Assembly: GCF_000234665.1 (NCBI RefSeq)
Contig: NC_018334.1
Coordinates: 806,001-870,000, forward strand
Origin: Leishmania mexicana MHOM/GT/2001/U1103
Lineage: Eukaryota; Euglenozoa; Kinetoplastea; Trypanosomatida; Trypanosomatidae
Length of the DNA: 64,000 nt
Reading direction: 5' to 3'
Shown: positions 44,059 through 55,499 of the stretch, in pieces
How the letters are laid out: every line of letters begins with the position of its first letter
How positions within the stretch are numbered: the first letter of the stretch is position 1
The notes under the pieces: model-generated
What the model was told of the DNA's origin: nothing
Database searches by the model: none
The model's input: only the letters and a program-made list of their open reading frames with translations
Translations under genes and position numbers: made by a program

Positions 44059-45589
44059 ATGGGAGTGAGGGATGGAAACGTCGCAAAGGGAGGAGTGACT
44101 GATGTTGCGGACGCATGCGCGGGATATAGGTGCCCACGCGTGAGTGCGACTATGCTATGTGGGCAAGGAGACTGCGTCCCCGATGAAGATGCCTCGTGCT
44201 GAGAAGCGAAGAGAGGGTCGAAAACGGGGGGAGGGAGGGAGGGAGAGGGGGAGGGCGTAAAGCGAGGTATCCCAGCTTGGAGGAGGGAAGGGTGGCGGAC
44301 GTCGTGGGACACACCGAGGCGATCAACAAGAGAGTAGAGAACGGCCCTTTTGTGCTACGTGACGGTGCGTGGAGCAGAACTACCCCACTCCGCACCTCAG
44401 GAGCGCCTCGTGAACCACTATGCTTACCAGGCGCCCGATTCCCCGAGTTGAGTGCTGCATGGGACTTGCTTTCTCATGCGTGGTATAGTGTAGATGGCGC
44501 TGTGCAAGGAACGCGAGCTCGCGACAGTGACGAACACTGCCACTGACCCATTCCATCAGAGGCCTAAGGAAGAAGTGGGGGGAGAGAGGGGCGGGAATGG
44601 GAATACATACACGCATACATACATACGCCTGTATATATATATATTTATTTATATAGGATGTGGATGTACGCAGCATCAGCGGAGGCGTGCATGCCGCAAG
44701 CAGAATTACATAAAGCACCGCAGCCGAGGCCTCAAGAGCAGAACACCGCAGCCACGCCCCGCCTCCTAACACACAGCGGCGATGAGGGGCGTTTTCTGCT
44801 TCTTTTGATGACACTGCCTCAGCGCGGGCGTGTGTGTGTATGTGCCTATGTGGATGTGGGGAGGGCGCTGGTGGAACAGAGAGAGAGAGGTAGAAGGAAG
44901 AAAAAAGGTGCCGGAAAACAGTCCACCTTGTGGAGTAGACACCGCCGCACACATCGACAGGGAGAACGGCAAAAGAGGACGCTACCAGCCAACCGTCCAC
45001 CCAAAAAACCCAATGACGACTACACGGGCATGCGGGCCCACTCGTGCGATGGGGGCTGAGTAGAGGCAGCTCAAGGGACTAGGTGAGCCGGGAGATGAGA
45101 AGAGGGGGAGGGGGAGGGAGGGAGGAGAGCGACAGAGAAGGTGACGCAGAATACCGTTCCACGACTCAATCGCAAAACCCAGAACGCCCTCGACGCGCCA
45201 TGTGACCCAATCAACGATATGATCCTAATAAGCACCTCGCAACGGTGATGGACTGCAACCGCGTATATAGAAAAAGAGCAGTGTAGGCGCGTGCATCTGT
45301 GCTCATGTGTCTGTGGGCATCGGTATACGACGAAGAGGGGGAGAAGGTGCAGTGGCCTGTTCGATGCACTGGTGACGAGCACACTCCATTCCTTATATCA
45401 TCGGTGTTGGTGGCCGTGGAGAGGGATGCTGGGGGGGGGGGAGCACTCGGGCAGGTTTTCTGATACAACCGCGATAGAAAAAAAACGAAGACCCAAGCAA
45501 CACATGTAGTGAATACATATATTTGTATAACGTGTCATTCCACCTCGAGCAAGCCAGAAAAGGTATACGCCTTCAACCACAGCGCACCT

Positions 45590-46260
45590 ACCTCTGTCGC
45601 ACTGTGGCTACATCCACATCGTCTCGGATGAGCAGTCCTGCCGTCGAGTCGAGCCATGCGCCTAACGGGTTCTTCTCATCTTTCCTCGTCCCTTCCGCGG
45701 ATACGTGCTGCGCGATCGGCGTCGCAGGGGCCTGGCTGGACTGCATACCTTGATCCGAGTCGATCCCCTCCGGGGTCCTGCTCGAGGCCGGAGGCGATGG
45801 CGCTTGTGGTGCGGGTAATAAGGAGGTGGCCCAGGTGCATGCTGGATGAGGCCAACGAGGAAGTTGCCCAGCCTCAGGTAAAGGGCCCGCTGAGACCCTC
45901 TGCCCACCCCGCCTGTATGCCACGCTTCCCCTTGAGTGGCCTCAAGACGCGGCATTCCTCACTGGGGTGCAGAGACTCTTCACATGGGGGTCTGGAGGAC
46001 TCCGATGGTGCAACTCGGGGTGTCCCTGTCACGCTTCCGGCATCTGTGCTTCATCAGCCCACCCGGTCAGATGTAGGAGATGCCGCACATTCCGCACACA
46101 TGTAGCTTGGGGAGTTGATTAATATGAATCTCTTCGCGCCTTGTTCGTCCATCACTCATGTTCCACTCACATCTGCATGCTTCACCTGGATGCGGTACAC
46201 CATGCCAGCTGTGCTTGACAGTCCTTGCGCCCAGTGCTCTCATTATTGCATCTTGAGGCC
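45590..46260 (-). pseudogene. Decayed coding trace with a zinc-finger-like motif (possible non-LTR retroposon relic)
   Basis: On the minus strand a frame is readable from about 46245 down to 46070 and contains HVCGMCGISYI, a stop, then PGGLMKHRCRKRD. This is a C2H2-type layout (C-x2-C ... H-x-C) interrupted by one stop. Further down, shorter frames continue with frame changes to about 45595. A C-terminal zinc finger of this kind is known in ingi/DIRE and SLACS-type trypanosomatid retroposons. No reverse transcriptase motif is visible, so a decayed host gene is equally possible. Confidence 0.35.
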
Positions 46261-47735
46261 TGCGTCAGGGCGGCGTTGGTGTCGGGGGAGGGGAGTGCTC
46301 TTCGTCTTCATCGCCCTTTTTCCGGTGGTGCTACCGGGAGGAGAAGGAGGATGGGGGGGGGCGTGCCTGCATGGCTTGCCCCGCATGTGCCGCGACACAC
46401 GGAAAGGCAAAGGGGGAAGCATAGACCCGAACGGTAAAGAAAAAGACAGACCCGGCGCCTTGGCCGCTTCTCTTAGGGCTGCGGCGAAATCGCGGTTGCC
46501 GCGAAGGCGCGCGCGTCGACGGGCCGAGTAGCAGCCCGGTGAACAGAGCAGAAGCGCACAACGGCAGCAGGGGGGAGGGACAAAGCGCATGAGAAGTCCA
46601 TTCCCTTTCCGTTCACGAGGAGAGGGAGATGTGCATGTGGGCAGACGGGATGGAGAAGACACACCTGTGCTTCAGCGGCCCATGACGAGCACGCAGCGAG
46701 CTGCGTAAGGTGAAGACGTGCCAGCTGGCCTCTACACTCGTGGCAGGGACGAAATGCGTGTGCCTGTGCGGGAATGGATCAAGGCCGCTGCAAAACGAGA
46801 CGGCCGCAGACATAGTACATAAGCGTCGCGCTCGTATAGAAGGAGGAGCAGAGCGCCCCCCCCCCCTCCCCCCCCTCTCCAAAATTAAAAAAAAAAGGAG
46901 ACGGAACCGATCAGACCTTCACTCGAGTGACCGTGCAGGCATACGTTTATGGGTCTACCAGTGGGTTAGCGGCGGGACGGCGGGTGCGGAGGAAAAGGGG
47001 GTGGGGGTGGGTGGGCGCAGTTTGACACCTTAACAGGGCAAACCGTGGAGAAGGGCAAAGACGGGGTACACACACTCTTTCAATTTTTCTTTTTCTCGAG
47101 TGAGGGTCAGCACAGAGAAATGACCAGCGAAGAAGAGTTCGATGTGCGGATGATGATGATGAGGGAGGAGGGTGGTGGGCCTTTACGTGTCGTGAGTGGT
47201 TGCCAACGGTGCATGCCTCGGTCGGTCAGGAGAAGGAGAAGGAGTGTGTGTGTGAGAGAGAGGGGGGGGTGAAATAATAAAAATAAATAAATATGTGGAC
47301 ACACCATGAAGAGATCGGGAGGCGGAATGCAGAGGAATAGAATGCAGTGGGGCAGCCACCTATGGTGAAGAACCAGAAGAAAAGGAAAAGGGGTGCACGC
47401 GTAAAAGGAGGGGGAGGAGGGGAGGGGTGAGGGGTGAGGCGGGGGGCGGAGTTATAAACAGCGGTTGCACCTCCGGAATGCTGCACGGCTTGTGGAGAGG
47501 GGTTTGCGGATGGTATAGACGAAACCAAGGTTTGGGGGGGGGGGGAGGTGCCGTCGCGTCCCGTGGGGGGGGGGGACACACTGCCACCATGTCTCCGGAA
47601 GCTATTCAAAGGCGGAGGCACACAGTAGAACAAGTGCAGAGGACGAGGTCGCAAGTCGGAGACAGATGAATCGAAACGACAACGCTAACACAACAGCGCA
47701 AACAACAACAACCGCGTAGAGAGAGGGGGTGGGGG

Positions 47736-47835
47736 NNNNNNNNNNNNNNNNNNNNNNNNNNNNNNNNNNNNNNNNNNNNNNNNNNNNNNNNNNNNNNNNN
47801 NNNNNNNNNNNNNNNNNNNNNNNNNNNNNNNNNNN
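47736..47835. other. Assembly gap (100 N)
   Basis: One hundred N residues, entered from a G-rich low-complexity run. Confidence 0.99.
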
Positions 47836-49057
47836 CGCCTATATATTTATATTGGAGACGAGAAGGGAAGAAGGAAGGCATGCCTGCCGACGGCCGACAT
47901 GAGCTGAGCAGCTAGCACACTCGAACACAGATGAAAAGAGAACCACACGTGGTGTGCACGAGGAGAGAGAGAGGTGCGTAAGAGGCATGCATCCGGACCA
48001 CCATCCGACGTTGCCGGAACGTCTCTGTGTGAGTGCACGTGCGTGAAAGGGAGGATGCACGATGCCGACCAAAGGTGTGTATGTGCGCCACGCCACAGAG
48101 AGGTACAACAGAGGTGTCCTACACATCAGAGAATGTGGCACCAAACGGGGGTGAAGACGCAAGCAAGCAATCGAACAACAACCAAAGGAAAAAATGAGCA
48201 AAGGTAGCATGAGAGTAGCAAAGACAGACAAGTTCGCAGAAAGGCACGAGAGAAGACACAGAGGGGGAAGGGGGGGGGGCAGCTCAGCCTTCCTGCGCGC
48301 TTACATCGATGTATGTTGGTGTGACCGAGTCCAATCAAATCCAGAGATGTGCCGGGAAGAAACGGAGGAAGGGGGTTGAAAGACCAAAGGATACGCAAGG
48401 CGTTGCTCCAGCGGGTAGCGGCCAAGCCGAGCTGCCGAGATCAACGAGGAGCGCCAGAGAGAGGGGGGAGGAACTAGGACGGAGAAAACGTTCTCCGGGA
48501 TGTAATGTATACAGCTGCCTTTCCTTCTCAGCTTCCTCGTCTCCACCCCCATTCTCTGCGCATCTGACAACACCCGCTCCCCACCCCCCGCTGCTGCGCC
48601 GCTGTCTCGTACGTTTCGGGCAGAAAAAGCAGCGACAACACGCAGTGAAAAAAAAACGTGTTGAGCCGCAAGAGACCACTCATCACACAGCATCAAAAAA
48701 CCGCGACAAGCACGCGGCTACGCAGACGGCTAGGCATGCGCCAGTTTAGGCATCAGCGCGGGCGTAGGGGGAGGGGGGCTGAACAGGGAAGACGAAGCCA
48801 GAGAAAAGAGTAAGGGCGATGCATCATTGTTCGGGGGGCTCTCTCCCCGCTAAACAGCACGTGGAAGGCAGCGACACAGAACAGTGCTCGTAGTATCCCC
48901 GTTCGCCACCCTGATCATCAGAGACTCAAAAAAACGCACGCACACACCCACACACACCGACACAGACTGAACGGGAACCGAGCCAGTTGACCTTGGACGC
49001 TGCTCGCCAAGGGATGCGAGGGAGAAGAGCGAAAAAAAAAAGATCCCCCAAAGCTCC

Positions 49058-52000
49058 TCAGACCTCGTCCTCTTCGCAGGCCAGCCCACCTTCACTAAGA
49101 AGTATCTTGACGATATTTCGCACCTCCACCGCCGTCGGCCGCTCGGACGGGGTGTGGGAGACGCAGCTGCGCAGTGTGCTCCGTGCAAGCTCATTGTATT
49201 TCTCGGCAAACATCGGTGTGTCGAACGCTTCCGCGTTCGCCACCACGCGTCCCTGCACCACCGCCTCACAGAACGCGTGTCCGCCGTTCTTCATGAGGTC
49301 GGGCAACTCCAGGGTAGCGCCGTATGGCTCTCCATCTTCCTTCGTTGCCCATCTCCAGCAGGGCTGCCGCGTGAGCCCTTCTAGAGCCCCGAGACCGTAG
49401 CAGAACACATCGCAGGCGGGCGTTGGCAGCGCACCGGTGGCCATCAGGGGGCTTATGTAGTGGGTCTGAGGAAGCGCGAAGGGAAGCCGCTCATGCGTGT
49501 ACAGCCCCACTAAGCGGCAGCTTCCGTCCGAGTTGACCATGACAGTGTCAAGGTTAAGGTTTCCGTGAGCGATGTTGTTCTCGTGAAGGAAAGACAGCGC
49601 AGACAAGGCGTGCAGCCCAAACCGTATTGTTGTTATCGCCGGCAGCCGCCCGTACCGATTCAGCAGTTCGCGCAGCGTGCCACCGGGGCTGAACTCCCAG
49701 ATCAGTACCACCCCGCCCTCAAGCGAGTGCGAGTAGCCGATGAGGGAGACAATGTTGGGATGGCGGAGGTGCTGGTGCATGAGAAGGGTGCCTTTCATGA
49801 AGGCCTCCTGTTCTGAGGAGGGACCACAGACAGGCGTGGCGCTGCGCAGTGCGTCCGACATCGGGCCCGGTGGTGCATCACGAATGGATTTCGCCACGAC
49901 CGGATGAAGATCGCGGAATGTAGAAAAGCTCACGGATGCGATGAAGCCGGCGGAGCCGAGGGCCATCTGCATGCCATTCCAGACTGGGGTCGCTTCATCG
50001 TTGTCATGGCTGCGTGAGAGATGCCAGCACAACCCCATATGATCACGAATCCACCTGGGCGCCGAGGGCAGCACGCACCGGAGGGTAACCTGCCTCTCCT
50101 GAAAGTGCACGACGCAACGGTAGCGAACCTCTGGATACTTCACGAGTTCTCCGAAGCTCTGCGCGCTCCTCCTAGAGTTCCGCCTCGGTCGCCCATCCGC
50201 GATGCTTTTATCCACCTCCACTACTGCCTCCTGTGCGTACTTGGGATGACTGCCTTCGGCCACATCTTCAAGGGCCCACTTACTTAACACCTGATCGACA
50301 CCGAGGAGGCTGGAGATGGCATTGCACAGCGGCTCCGTGATCCGCAGTCGCACGCGGCGCTCACACTCGCGCATCAGCCGCGCCGCCTGCACCGACACGG
50401 CACCACCCGTCACGGCGCTGGCCGCCGCCTCGCGGCGCATGGCCGCCGGCAGCAGCCCGGGCTCCAGGTCCGCGATCTCGGCGACGCCGCGGTAGGCGGC
50501 CAGCGCGCCAGCGTAGTCGCCGCGCAGCATGTGCTCGAAGCCGTCGCAGCAGCAGCGTGCGTACTGCTGCCACGCCGCGTCGCCGGCCACACGCCCGGGC
50601 AGAGCCTCGTACAGCACCACCACATCGCCGTCCAGCCCCGCGCGGCCCGTGCGCAGCACATCCACTGGGATCTGCCGCACGCCAGCGTCCACATGGCCGC
50701 GGCCCCGGCCGCCGCTATCGTCGTCCGCGCGCAGCAGCGTCGCCGTCTCCTCCGTCATGGCCACGCGCACGCCGATGCGCTGCGGCACGCGGCCCAGATC
50801 ACGCTGCACGTCGCGGCCAAGCGCCACCTGCAGCGTCTGCTCGCTGCCGGCGGGGCGGTACTGCCCGCACGTGAACATGCTCGTGTCCAGCAGCGCGCGC
50901 ACGTCGGGCATGGCCGACGCGCCGTCCGTTTGTGCGCTTTCGCCGCTGCCGCCCTGCGCGGCCGTCCAGCTCACCAGGTCCAGCGCGAAGGCCGCGGCGC
51001 TGCGTGCGTCCTGCGCCGCGCGGCGCCTCATCTCCTCCTGCCGCGTGGCGCGCGGTGGCCTCGGCTGCGGTGCCGACTGCGCAGCGGGGACACCATGCCT
51101 CGGAGCGGGTGCAGGGGGCGCCGCCGCCGCGCTAGCGTCTCCCGGCCCACGCGAAAGGTGCGCGCGCACCGCGCTGTTGAAGTGCAGCACGCATGCGTCG
51201 GGGCAGAGGCGGTGCAGCGTGCCGTGGTGCGTGTGGCACAGCTCGTACACGGCGGTGATGAATGCTGTCAGTGCGGCTGGTGTGGGAAAGGGGCCGCTGT
51301 TGGCGGTGTTGGCTGCCTGCGCTGCGTGCCGGACAACGCTTACCAAGCGCTGGCCGCGCAGGGGTTTTTGCTCGCCGTGTTCGGCTAGGATGGGGGGTGG
51401 TGCCGCGGTCAGCGACAGGACTGCTTGACTACCGGAGGGTGCCGAAGGGGGTTGAATGATGAGAAACACGGCTGTGGAGAGGTGCGTCGCAAGACAGCGA
51501 CTTCCGAGTTTCGTCCCTTTTCGCCCCTGTGAGGTGCCCATGGAGGACGCTATGTTGGATACGCTGCTGGTCGTGCGCTGCGCTCTGCCCTCGGCACTGA
51601 GTTCATCGAGCACGAAGGCGTCGATCTCTCGCAGCTGCTGCATCGCGGCATTGTGTGCCTTGATGAGCGCGTGCACCTCTGTCAATTGGAGCAGTGTGCT
51701 GCTCGTTGTGGTGTAGAAGAGCGCACGCCGACCAGCACTCATACTCGCCAGCATGAGCGCCGTTATGCGCCGCAGCGGCTGCGAGATCAGGCATCGCGCA
51801 CTGTTAAAGGAAGCTCCAGTGAGCAAGAGGATCACGGCAGCTAAGATGGCGTCGAATATGCGCATGAGGAGCAGGTATGGTGTCGTGATGGCGGCGTGGC
51901 TGCTGGCGACCACCAGCGGCACAACGAGACCCTGCGCGGTGGTGTACGCGTACGCTGTGACGAAAGCGGCGGCGCCGGCGTACTCGAAGTTGACGGAGCG

Positions 52001-53125
52001 CCTGTAGCCCTCCTCCTGCAGTGCTGCGAGGTCGACGTGCTTGAGTGCGGCACGCATGAGCGGGTCACTAATATTGCTCGCCTTAAGGTACGTAACTGGC
52101 ACTGCCGTGAAAATGGAGTAGATGCTGTCGTTACTGACGGAGGGTTGACCCCAGCTGTTGGAGAGCACGAGGGGATCGTCGTCAGCGAGGCTCTGGTTGA
52201 TGAAGGCGGCCATGGCGAGCCCCGGCGCCTCCACAAAGTCGTAGTCCAGCAGCATGCGAGAGCCGTCGAGTAGCACCTGCGTGAAGTCGGTGTAGCTCAT
52301 GCCGCTGATATCCGTGCGACCACGGGCGAGGTAGCCGACCGGCAGGATGTAGCAGATGATGTGCGGCATGATTTCGGGGAGGATCCAGTGGTGGCGCGAG
52401 TCAACGCTGCCGACACTGCCATCGAGGTAGGCAGGCAGCAGCTCAAGGATGGGCGCGCCGCTGTACGTTGTCGTCGTGGCAGCGGAGATGTTACGCGCCG
52501 ACTCCGGCCACTCCGCCACCATCTGCAGTGGTTGCACGAAGTCGTACGTCCCGTTATCGATGAGGTAGGTGCCGTTGATCATGTTGTTGTACGAGACGTA
52601 GCCGGTAAGGGTGCGCATGGAGTCCATGGTGGGGATGCCATGGATACAGCTTATGGTGCTCTCGGTCTCTAGAGACACCAACGAGAGTGCACGAAAGCGC
52701 GTCAGCTTGTCATAGTTGTCGAGCGAGGAGCAGAGGTTCTCCATGAGGTCGTGGTCGGTGTAGCTGCGCTCGCCCAGTATATTGAGTGCCATGAAGCCGT
52801 TGGCGATGTTGTGCACGCTTATGGTGCTGATGGAGATGCGCTCCGTGATGTAGTACACACGCGTGTTGTGCACGGTGCGCCACGAGGTGACCAGCGTGCG
52901 CGTGAGGTAGACCTGCGACACGACGACGACGGGCACGGCGACGCAGAGGAGTATGAGGAGGTAGGCGATAGACAAGGAGACGTCGACGCGCAGGAGGAAA
53001 CCCTTCAACACAGCAAGACGGCAGCGCATCCTCGTTTTGGCAGGGCGGCCGGGTGAAGGCATGCCACGGTGGAGCTGCTTCGGCGCCGCCACACCGCTGG
53101 ACGGACGAGAGCTCTGCAGGTGCAT
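49058..53125 (-). CDS. Receptor-like transmembrane protein with degenerate cyclase-like and pseudokinase domains (receptor B)
   Basis: 1355 aa, paralogue of 39937-44031 with the same plan. Span 1 lies at about 50-72 (LSIAYLLILLCVAVPVVVVS), an extracellular domain at about 75-420, and span 2 at about 422-440. A cyclase-like region follows at about 505-855 with the surviving Asp643 in CPDACVLHF, but the first metal Asp is lost (STAVFLIIQ). The C-terminal kinase fold is at about 1055-1340. VVAKSI keeps Lys1079, HRD is HGN (1187-1189), the catalytic-loop Asn is Thr1194, and DFG is GLY (Gly1207). Loss of the catalytic Asp, the loop Asn and the DFG Asp makes phosphotransfer very unlikely. Residues 602-935 match receptor A exactly while the extracellular and kinase parts differ widely. 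Short leader: a likely splice acceptor lies 24 nt upstream of the ATG. Ligand and output unknown. Confidence 0.85.
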   Translation of the reverse strand: MHLQSSRPSSGVAAPKQLHRGMPSPGRPAKTRMRCRLAVLKGFLLRVDVSLSIAYLLILLCVAVPVVVVSQVYLTRTLVTSWRTVHNTRVYYITERISISTISVHNIANGFMALNILGERSYTDHDLMENLCSSLDNYDKLTRFRALSLVSLETESTISCIHGIPTMDSMRTLTGYVSYNNMINGTYLIDNGTYDFVQPLQMVAEWPESARNISAATTTTYSGAPILELLPAYLDGSVGSVDSRHHWILPEIMPHIICYILPVGYLARGRTDISGMSYTDFTQVLLDGSRMLLDYDFVEAPGLAMAAFINQSLADDDPLVLSNSWGQPSVSNDSIYSIFTAVPVTYLKASNISDPLMRAALKHVDLAALQEEGYRRSVNFEYAGAAAFVTAYAYTTAQGLVVPLVVASSHAAITTPYLLLMRIFDAILAAVILLLTGASFNSARCLISQPLRRITALMLASMSAGRRALFYTTTSSTLLQLTEVHALIKAHNAAMQQLREIDAFVLDELSAEGRAQRTTSSVSNIASSMGTSQGRKGTKLGSRCLATHLSTAVFLIIQPPSAPSGSQAVLSLTAAPPPILAEHGEQKPLRGQRLVSVVRHAAQAANTANSGPFPTPAALTAFITAVYELCHTHHGTLHRLCPDACVLHFNSAVRAHLSRGPGDASAAAAPPAPAPRHGVPAAQSAPQPRPPRATRQEEMRRRAAQDARSAAAFALDLVSWTAAQGGSGESAQTDGASAMPDVRALLDTSMFTCGQYRPAGSEQTLQVALGRDVQRDLGRVPQRIGVRVAMTEETATLLRADDDSGGRGRGHVDAGVRQIPVDVLRTGRAGLDGDVVVLYEALPGRVAGDAAWQQYARCCCDGFEHMLRGDYAGALAAYRGVAEIADLEPGLLPAAMRREAAASAVTGGAVSVQAARLMRECERRVRLRITEPLCNAISSLLGVDQVLSKWALEDVAEGSHPKYAQEAVVEVDKSIADGRPRRNSRRSAQSFGELVKYPEVRYRCVVHFQERQVTLRCVLPSAPRWIRDHMGLCWHLSRSHDNDEATPVWNGMQMALGSAGFIASVSFSTFRDLHPVVAKSIRDAPPGPMSDALRSATPVCGPSSEQEAFMKGTLLMHQHLRHPNIVSLIGYSHSLEGGVVLIWEFSPGGTLRELLNRYGRLPAITTIRFGLHALSALSFLHENNIAHGNLNLDTVMVNSDGSCRLVGLYTHERLPFALPQTHYISPLMATGALPTPACDVFCYGLGALEGLTRQPCWRWATKEDGEPYGATLELPDLMKNGGHAFCEAVVQGRVVANAEAFDTPMFAEKYNELARSTLRSCVSHTPSERPTAVEVRNIVKILLSEGGLACEEDEV

Positions 53126-53148
53126 GTGTAGGAATAGCTGCCGATGCC

Positions 53149-53150
53149 CT
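53149..53150 (-). promoter_or_regulatory. Predicted spliced-leader acceptor AG for receptor B
   Basis: A C-rich pyrimidine run on the minus strand (about 53151-53165) ends in this AG, 24 nt before the ATG at 53125. Confidence 0.45.
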
Positions 53151-55499
53151 GGGAGGGGGGGGGGTCACTTACCTGCCTTGGCGGGCAATGCACAGGATGT
53201 GGTATGTGCACCTGACGGCGGAGGGGTAATTATCGTCTTGAAACAGGAGGAGTGGGATGGATATGGATGAAAGGAGAGTGTCGCTGTGGAGCTCAGCGAA
53301 GGATCGGAGATAATGTGTGTGTGTGCGTGGGGAACAAAACTAACAAAAAGCAGGATGGATGCGCGTATATGTGGCGCGTGCGCCAATGGGGCTGCAGCGG
53401 CTCCTTCGTATATATATATATATGTTTTCCGTTGAGTGAGTCTGCAGGAGTGCACGCTTACGTGCGTCGGCCAGCGGTGATGACGCTCACAGGAGAGAAC
53501 AAACAACAAGAGACGTAAGAGACAGGTGAGGTATGACAGCAGTGCCCCCTCCCCCCGCTGCGAAGCCAACAGCAGGCGAGGGGGAGGGCTTGAAAAGCGG
53601 CAATGAAGGAGGGGGGGGGTAGTGCGCCTGCTTAACGAACGGCGACAGGGTAGCCGCAGTATTGCTCTACCGGTCGTTTGGCGAGAGTGCTGTGTTGGTT
53701 GGCTGGCCACACAGAGAGAGGTTGCACTGGCACGGCAACACCTTCCGTTCTCTTGTAGACGAAAAACGGAAAAGGGGCTTCACGGATTCTCAGCGCCAAG
53801 AGCGCCGACTGCTAGACGGACTTCACCACAGTTGTGACGGTTTCCTGCGTGCCTGACGCGCTGAGAGGCGACAACAGCAAAAAAACGTGACCGAGGTGTG
53901 TTGCCGCGGCTACGGGAGAAGGGCGCCGAAAGACACTTTGTTCATCGAGGCCTCGAATGGCACAGCGTCGCTCCTATACGGGGAATTCGTCACGGGGGAA
54001 GGAGGCTCAGAGCTCTTCGCGCAACTTCATTTCTCTTCCCTGCCAGGAGACGACTCTCAGGGCATGGACAGAGCCGGGTGCAAGAGCATGAGAAATGCGG
54101 GGAAGGAGGCAAACACAGGCGCGAGAAAATAGCGTCACTGCAGCCCCGCAGCCTCCAAAGGACTTGCCCCGTCCCCCTCTAACCTTCCCACACGTGCGTG
54201 TCCGCGAGAGACCCTGGGAGGGCGACGGGGGATCGCGACTCTTCCCCTGGGTCGTGCAGATCGTCGACTGACGCCCCACACGATGAAGAGCCGCGGCGAA
54301 GAGCGCACACAAGAAAGTAGGAAACAATAAAAAGGCAAAGGCATGAGGGGAGGAGGGGGGAGACGTCGTCGACAGCGCCCCCCCCCCCCACACACAGTGA
54401 GATGTGAAGGCGAGAAGAGGGCGTCCAGCAGATGAAGAGGATGAGCGAGGCGGAGCGTTCCACGCGAATAATTATAAAAGAAAAAAAGAACGACAAGCAG
54501 CCGTCGTGCATGTGAGGGTGGCGGGGATGGGAGAGGGTGCTAGGAAAAAACCTGAGTAGAAGGCCGGTGAGCGCGTAGGGCTCGAAGAGGCGGAGGCGAC
54601 ATGGATTCGTGTTGCGGAGGCGAATGAAGGATCGCTGAGGGCGAGTTCGAGTGGGGTGGGAGGGGGGGGGAAGGTGCTTTGAACAACATAGACAGGGGAA
54701 TACGTAGCGAGCGCGAAGCGGCCACCACGAGAATAGGGGAGAAGGAAACGCAAGACGACACCCTCCCCACGGGCTTGCAGACGCAGAAGAAGAAGGCTGG
54801 GCGCGAAGGGGCGTGAGACGAATAAACGAACGGGCGCGCACACAGCCCCAAGCAGACAAGGACGTATTGAGAGAAAACAAACAAACAAACGCATCCGTCA
54901 AAACGCAAGGCTGGATGACCGTAATATGGACGCCGTCATCGACGACCACCCCACACGGACAGTCGCGTCGTGCATGCGAGCCACACACAAACATGCGCAC
55001 GCCTACCGAGTTGCATAACGAACAAACGACAGTGGGACGAGCACGCAGGATGGAAACAGAAAGGACACGCACGGCTGACGGCGAGAGAAGAGTGGAGAGG
55101 CGAAAGACGCACTCGGCTGCGGCGGCTCAGGATGAGCAGGTGACCAGGCGCTGCGATCCGTTCGCGCCGTTGACGGCCACAAGACAAAACGGTGCGCTTG
55201 AACAAACAAACGCACGCGCCGCCCATGGAGAGGCCCATTGCACGCACCTCCTCCCCTCCCCTCCCCGAAAGGCAGGAGATGAAAGATGCGCAGCCGTCGT
55301 CCTTTACTTCTTCATTGTCATATGTACTGCACAGTGTCATTGACATTCCGTCAGACGATGGAATTCCTCGTCCGCTGGTGCACCGCCTGCACTAGCGGCG
55401 ATACGCTCAATCCCCGTACCTACTGCATCGTGGGAACGTTGCAGCGGATCAGGCAACAACAAGCCACGCCCCATTGCCGCTGTGGGCACGCTATAGAAA

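Larger units (their letters stand above)
44032..49057. other. Intergenic region between the two receptor-like genes
   Basis: No intact gene is supported. It contains TA runs (about 44632-44655), a repeat-poor patch with a decayed coding trace (about 45590-46260), poly-C/poly-G runs (46857-46880, 47266 and about 47530-47575), and an assembly gap (47736-47835) in G-rich DNA. The rest is GA/CA-rich spacer. Confidence 0.6.
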
